64,000 nucleotides of DNA, taken from NCBI GenBank assembly GCA_963719645.1, contig CAVRCT010000001.1, positions 532,449 to 596,448 of the forward strand, in the 5' to 3' direction. Source of the stretch: CAVRCT01 sp963719645 (GTDB taxonomy: Bacteria; Pseudomonadota; Gammaproteobacteria; DSM-16500). Under the pieces are notes generated by a model. The model worked only from the letters and a program-made list of their open reading frames with translations, made no database searches and was not told the DNA's origin. This document shows positions 60,308 to 64,000 of the stretch, one piece after another. Positions within the stretch are counted from its first letter, which is position 1. Each line of letters begins with the position of its first letter. A program made the position numbers and the translations under genes.

Positions 60308-61096
60308 ATGAACGATTCCTGGAACGCTAAAGATTATAGCAAATTTCTAGATTTGAGAACTCGACCAGCACGAGATATGCTATCTACTATCCCAGATACA
60401 TTTCAGCCTAGAACAGTATATGACCTTGGCTGCGGACCTGGCAACAGTACAATTTTATTAAAAAATCGCTGGCCTCATTCAAAAATAGTAGGGCTTGACT
60501 CCTCGCTTGAGATGTTACGTGAGGCAAAAGCTTCTTTTCCTACTATTAATTTTATTAAAGATGATATAGCACATTTCTCACCTACCGAAAAAATAGATTT
60601 AATTTTTGCAAATGCATCACTGCAATGGCTAGACGAGCATGAAGTCATCATCCCAAGACTCTTGCAACTCATGAATCCTGGCGGAACATTAGGAATTCAA
60701 ATGCCGAATAATTTCCATTCTCCATCTCATCAAACAATTCTCAAGATTTTGCAAAAAGATACTACTTGGCAACCACTTCTAAATAAATTGCGTTATGGAA
60801 TATTAACACAGCCTCTTTATAATCTATCTTGGTATTATGATTTGCTAACTAGGTCAGGTGTAAAATCCCTTCAATTGTGGGAAACTGAATATTTTCAAGA
60901 AATGCCAAATTATCAAGGGATTTTAAATTGGGTAAAGGGAACCGCGTTGCGACCCATTTTGTCAGCAATGGATGATAAAAATCAAAATCAATTTTCTAAT
61001 GCCTATGTGCAGGCTATTGAAGCGGAATATCCTTTGCAAGAAAACAATAAAATTTTACTGCCATTTAGGAGAATATTTATGGTTGGATATAAATAA
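60308..61096 (+). CDS. tam: Trans-aconitate 2-methyltransferase-like enzyme
   Basis: 262 residues. Start NDSWNAKDYSKFLDLRTRPA, motif I VYDLGCGPGNSTILLKNRWP, VGLDSSLEMLREAKASFP, FANASLQWLDEH and the C-terminal FRRIFMVGYK all follow E. coli Tam, which methylates trans-aconitate and related acids. Whether this copy works on aconitate or a cluster carboxylate is unknown. It is followed 28 bases later by an SDR gene with its own ribosome binding site. Confidence 0.85.
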   Translation: MNDSWNAKDYSKFLDLRTRPARDMLSTIPDTFQPRTVYDLGCGPGNSTILLKNRWPHSKIVGLDSSLEMLREAKASFPTINFIKDDIAHFSPTEKIDLIFANASLQWLDEHEVIIPRLLQLMNPGGTLGIQMPNNFHSPSHQTILKILQKDTTWQPLLNKLRYGILTQPLYNLSWYYDLLTRSGVKSLQLWETEYFQEMPNYQGILNWVKGTALRPILSAMDDKNQNQFSNAYVQAIEAEYPLQENNKILLPFRRIFMVGYK

Positions 61097-61124
61097 TAAT
61101 TGGCTATTGTTAGGAGATTTTATT

Positions 61125-61733
61125 ATGAAAATTCTAGTCGTAGGTGGCACCGGAACAATTGGCCGCGCTGTAGTAAATGAACTCGCTCCTTATCATACAT
61201 TGATAGTTGCTGGACATACACAGGGTGACTTGCAAGTCGACATCACAAAATCAGAATCAATTGTGCGAATGTATCAATCGATAGGAATGATCGATGCAGT
61301 TATCTCAACAACTGGCAAAGTTTATTTTGATTCCATTGCAAAAATGACCGATGAAACTTATCAAGTTGGAATAAAAAGCAAGTTAATGGGACAAGTTAAT
61401 CTAGTGCTAATTGGCCTGAAATACATTAATAATAGTGGCTCCTTCACATTAACTAGCGGAATCCTAAATCATTACCCGATTACAAAAGGCTCATCTGCTT
61501 CTATGGTAAATGGCGCCCTAGATGGCTTTGTAAAAGCAGCAGCAATTGAATTACCTAACAATATTAGAATTAATATTGTTAGTCCAACCGTATTAACTGA
61601 ATCATTGGATAAGTTCGGAGAATATTTTAAAGGATATCAACCGGTCTCTGCTAATGAAGTTGCACTTGCTTATAGAGAAAGCGTAGAAGGTTCACAGACT
61701 GGACAAGTTTATCGCGTAGGTTACGATCTTTAA
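61125..61733 (+). CDS. Short SDR-fold dehydrogenase
   Basis: 202 residues from the ATG with TAGGAG eight bases upstream; an open frame continues upstream into tam but has no support. MKILVVGGTGTIGRAVVNEL is the NAD(P) motif; AVISTTGKVYFDSIAKMTD and SFTLTSGIL follow; the catalytic helix is ASMVNGALDGFVKAAAIELP. In this short SDR branch the usual YxxxK is replaced by a SMVNGAL-type segment, so catalysis may differ. Operon partner of the tam-like gene. Confidence 0.85.
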   Translation: MKILVVGGTGTIGRAVVNELAPYHTLIVAGHTQGDLQVDITKSESIVRMYQSIGMIDAVISTTGKVYFDSIAKMTDETYQVGIKSKLMGQVNLVLIGLKYINNSGSFTLTSGILNHYPITKGSSASMVNGALDGFVKAAAIELPNNIRINIVSPTVLTESLDKFGEYFKGYQPVSANEVALAYRESVEGSQTGQVYRVGYDL

Positions 61734-61857
61734 AACTCATTACAAAATCTACATTTTATAAAGATTCGCATCCATTTCAGATTATGAAGTGGATGCGATA
61801 AATTAAGTCATTCATTCCAGCTAAGCAATAGACAACATTTCTAATCCAGAAGCCAGA

Positions 61858-62129
61858 AGCCAAAATCCTACAATCAAAATCAACTATTTGATACTCAACC
61901 ACATCATTAACGACATAAGGGTCTTCTGCAACTATTTTATTTACGCAGTCCTATCGATTGATTTTGCGAGTATTGCACCACCTCGTTTGCTTTTTTTAGG
62001 CCCTGCAAATAAGAATAATTCTTTATCAATATATTTTTTTACCCAATCAGCATGCGATTTAACATAAGGAGTAATTTGCTCGGCAGGTTTTGAATAACTA
62101 ACGATTAAAAATACATATAAATTCCTCAA
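61858..62129 (-). pseudogene. YciI-like protein with frameshift
   Basis: The first frame reads YVFLIVSYSKPAEQITPYVK, SHADWVKKYIDKELFLFAGP, then GGAILAKSIDRTA and a stop. The next frame continues VNKIVAEDPYVVNDVVEYQI, which is the normal YciI ending (EDPfv...v.eYeI). One lost base breaks the gene near 61945. The His in KSHADW and Asp in AEDP are the conserved YciI dyad. The start is unclear (TTG 62129). Confidence 0.7.
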
Positions 62130-62169
62130 TGAAATAGTGTTAAATGTCTTGTGTATTGTTTAAACACAG

Positions 62170-62510
62170 CCAACGACATCTTTACTTGCTATCCTTTATT
62201 CCCTCAGAAGCATCAATAATTTTTTTACCGAAACCTCTTTGTATGCCGATCACTTGACGTATAAATATTATAATGTAGTACTCGAGAACAAAGAAAAAAT
62301 TGCACATAAACATAAATTGCAAAAAAGCAATGATGATCTCAGAACCCCTGTTACCGCCGTGAAAAGATGACTATAGCATTATGAAAAAGCATATATAAAA
62401 AACTTTCGCAGAAAAGCTTTGGAATACGATAAACACATTGCAATTGACAAAAAATCATTACGCATCGAGAATGCACACCAGGATGTTGTTGATTAACTCA
62501 ACAACCGGTA
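62170..62510 (+). pseudogene. Possible degenerate coding sequence
   Basis: Open fragments read INNFFTETSLYADHLTYKYY, then NVVLENKEKIAHKHKLQKS and NDDLRTPVTAVKR before a stop; a shifted frame continues NFRRKALEYDKHIAIDKKSL. The composition is protein-like but no start, ribosome site or family is recognisable. Otherwise this stretch between the YciI relic and the excisionase holds nothing clear. Confidence 0.25.
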
Positions 62511-62547
62511 GGACTAATAAAAACTCAGCTTTGTGGATTTAAACATT

Positions 62548-62754
62548 ATGAGTAAAGAAATACTTACCGAAAAAGAAGCAGCAATATACATCGGCATGAG
62601 CCGAAGTTTTTTAAGTCAAGATCGCATGAATGGCTATAGAGAAGGTCGAACACCAGGACCAACTTTCATAAAACTTGGTCGATCCGTGCGATACCACAAA
62701 AAGGATTTAGATGATTGGCTTAATATGCACCGCATGGTTCGTACTGCAGTTTAA
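62548..62754 (+). CDS. AlpA/excisionase-type HTH protein
   Basis: 68 residues from the second ATG (62548; 62533 is also in frame). ILTEKEAAIYIGMSRSFLSQ is a MerR-like winged HTH, followed by TPGPTFIKLGRSVRYHKKDL and DDWLNMHR, the standard AlpA/excisionase layout. Such proteins regulate or direct excision of integrative elements. No integrase is in the window; the tRNA scar at 16257 lies 46 kb away. Confidence 0.82.
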   Translation: MSKEILTEKEAAIYIGMSRSFLSQDRMNGYREGRTPGPTFIKLGRSVRYHKKDLDDWLNMHRMVRTAV

Positions 62755-62759
62755 AATAG

Positions 62760-62779
62760 AAGCCGTGGCAACACGGCTT
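62760..62779 (+). terminator. Terminator after excisionase gene
   Basis: AAGCCGTG (62760-62767), loop GCAA, CACGGCTT (62772-62779), followed by TTCTT. Placed six bases after the stop codon. Confidence 0.75.
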
Positions 62780-62932
62780 TTCTTCCTGATCTCAAAAAAA
62801 ATTAAATGCGAGCCGGAAAGAACCCGGAACCCAAAGAGCCCCCAAATCACAACTCGCCTTCATACACTCATTCTGCACTCCAGTTGCACTCCAGAAATAA
62901 TTTAATTATTACGAAAAAGGCAGGCAAATTCT

Positions 62933-64000
62933 AAGTAGAAGTGCGACAGTCTAAAAATGCTGTATATTCATGTTCTTGGGGAACTTGAATAGCAAAGGAG
63001 ACTGTCGCATGGGCAAGTATACGCATTTGTCGATTACAGATCGACGTCGTTTTTACACTTTTCTTGAAATGAAATTATCAATATCTGAGATTGCTAAAAA
63101 ATTAGACAAGCATAGGTCAACGCTGTATCGAGAACTCGATCGGAATAGTGAAGCAGAAGGATACTTACCCAGGACAGCTCAGTTAAAGACAGAAGAGCGA
63201 GCGAAGCAGAAACGATTAAGTAAAACCGAAAAAGATGCTTATCTGCGAGACTATGTTGTGAGAAGTTTACAGAAAGGTTGGAGTCCTGAACAAATTTCAG
63301 GGCGAATGAAATTTCATAAATTAACAATTTATGTGTGTCCTGAAACAATATATCAATTTGTCTATCAATCAAAAAACAAAGAACTGTATCATTGTTTACC
63401 CTACAAGAAACCAAAGAGGAAAAAACGTTATAGCAGGCAAAAAAGCCCTTGTAGATATGGAAAAATACGCTTAATTACGCAACGTCCTGAAGAAATTGCT
63501 ACACGAAAAAAATTTGGTCACTGGGAAGGCGACACAATTGAATTTAAAGGTACAAAAGAAAAAGTAGTAACAACACTTGTTGAGCGAAAATCGCGAGTAG
63601 TTTTTTTAATAAAAAATAACAGCAAACATTCGCATGGAGTGATGGATAAAATAAAAATAAAATTTAAAAATCTACCTGCAAAAATGTGTAAGACTATTAC
63701 CTTTGATCAAGGTTGTGAGTTTGCTGATTATCGAACGCTTGAGCAAGAAATAAAATGTAAAGTTTATTACTGTGAAACACATTCTCCCTGGCAGAAAGGT
63801 AGTAATGAAAATATGAATGGTCGATTGAGACGTTACTTGCCCAGGGAAACAGAAATTGCCAAAATGACTCAAGAGGAGCTAGATCAACTGGCTGCTCAAA
63901 TGAACCGATGCCCTCGAAAATGTTTAGGGTACAAAACGCCCAACGAAGTGTTTATACAGCAGTACAAAAATGATTGTCGCATTTGGAGCTAGAATGCGCC
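62933..64000 (+). mobile_element. IS30-family element, copy 2 (runs off window)
   Basis: Identity with the copy at 15130-16224 starts at GGCAAATTCTAAGTAG (62933) and continues to the window end, in inverted orientation. Just before it, TTGCACTCCAG occurs twice in tandem-like spacing (about 62871-62894). The right border is outside the window. Confidence 0.85.
63009..63992 (+). CDS. IS30-family transposase
   Basis: Identical in protein sequence to the transposase at 15155-16138, with AAGGAG before the ATG at 63009 and complete HTH and DDE motifs. Two intact identical copies facing each other across about 47 kb could move or invert the DNA between them. Confidence 0.93.
   Translation: MGKYTHLSITDRRRFYTFLEMKLSISEIAKKLDKHRSTLYRELDRNSEAEGYLPRTAQLKTEERAKQKRLSKTEKDAYLRDYVVRSLQKGWSPEQISGRMKFHKLTIYVCPETIYQFVYQSKNKELYHCLPYKKPKRKKRYSRQKSPCRYGKIRLITQRPEEIATRKKFGHWEGDTIEFKGTKEKVVTTLVERKSRVVFLIKNNSKHSHGVMDKIKIKFKNLPAKMCKTITFDQGCEFADYRTLEQEIKCKVYYCETHSPWQKGSNENMNGRLRRYLPRETEIAKMTQEELDQLAAQMNRCPRKCLGYKTPNEVFIQQYKNDCRIWS

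Overview
The window is AT-rich, repeat-laden DNA from a gammaproteobacterium, most likely an intracellular member of the Legionellales (Legionella/Coxiella/Berkiella-type). This is inferred from eukaryote-like and coiled-coil effector-type proteins (F-box-like, ankyrin, HELMH metalloprotease), an extra CsrA-like regulator, P-type T4SS remnants, REP-like palindromes spelling TTGCACAATTGCAC, and heavy IS-driven gene decay. No housekeeping gene pins down the genus. The whole window reads as an accessory, mosaic region.

Layout. 0-11 kb: orphan effector-like genes (partial unknown, zincin-type protein, two-TM protein, a helical protein beheaded by an IS66 element, a TraB/GumN-like protein with TPR-like tail) embedded in palindromic repeats and gene relics (LysR, VapC, a RAYT-like tail). 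11.7-13.3 kb: an IS1111-type IS110 element that sits inside a REP palindrome and carries a 3' non-coding region of the kind that encodes a guide (bridge/seek) RNA. 13.4-15 kb: lipoprotein, Fic enzyme, and a convergent 60-residue protein bearing a Fic-inhibitory-type motif. 15.1-16.2 kb: IS30. 16.26 kb: the 3' half of a tRNA-Lys(CTT), i.e. an integration scar, followed by a likely defence island (PDDEXK/DUF1016 nuclease, two unknowns, SIR2-like protein). 20-24.4 kb: IS66, a second IS66-family transposase cut by it, and a deleted reverse transcriptase. 24.3-28 kb: F-box-like protein and virB2-virB3-virB4 remnant. 28.3-33.7 kb: a block of lineage-specific helical/coiled-coil/ankyrin proteins. 33.7-36 kb: prophage-like replication/antitermination genes plus a CsrA homologue. 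36-43.6 kb: an istB-only mini-IS21, an ABC exporter/dioxygenase operon wrecked by an IS2-type element, an ArdA remnant, a second identical IS66 copy and a GNAT remnant.

43.7-62 kb is the most coherent accessory unit: a metabolic island with a racemase-methyltransferase fusion, MFS/DMT/YeiH transporters, a DUF6506 protein, cupin relics, a divergent XRE-S24-type regulator, a prolyl-oligopeptidase-family peptidase, a GST, two paralogous flavin amine oxidases, two SDRs, two further SAM methyltransferases, an O-methyltransferase-like protein lacking the usual catalytic His, and a YciI relic. It has tailoring, export and regulation genes but no NRPS, PKS or recognisable precursor peptide, so its product cannot be named. 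62.5-64 kb: an AlpA-type excisionase and a second IS30, identical at protein level to the first and inverted. Several genes are broken by single-base frameshifts, which may be real decay or sequencing error.
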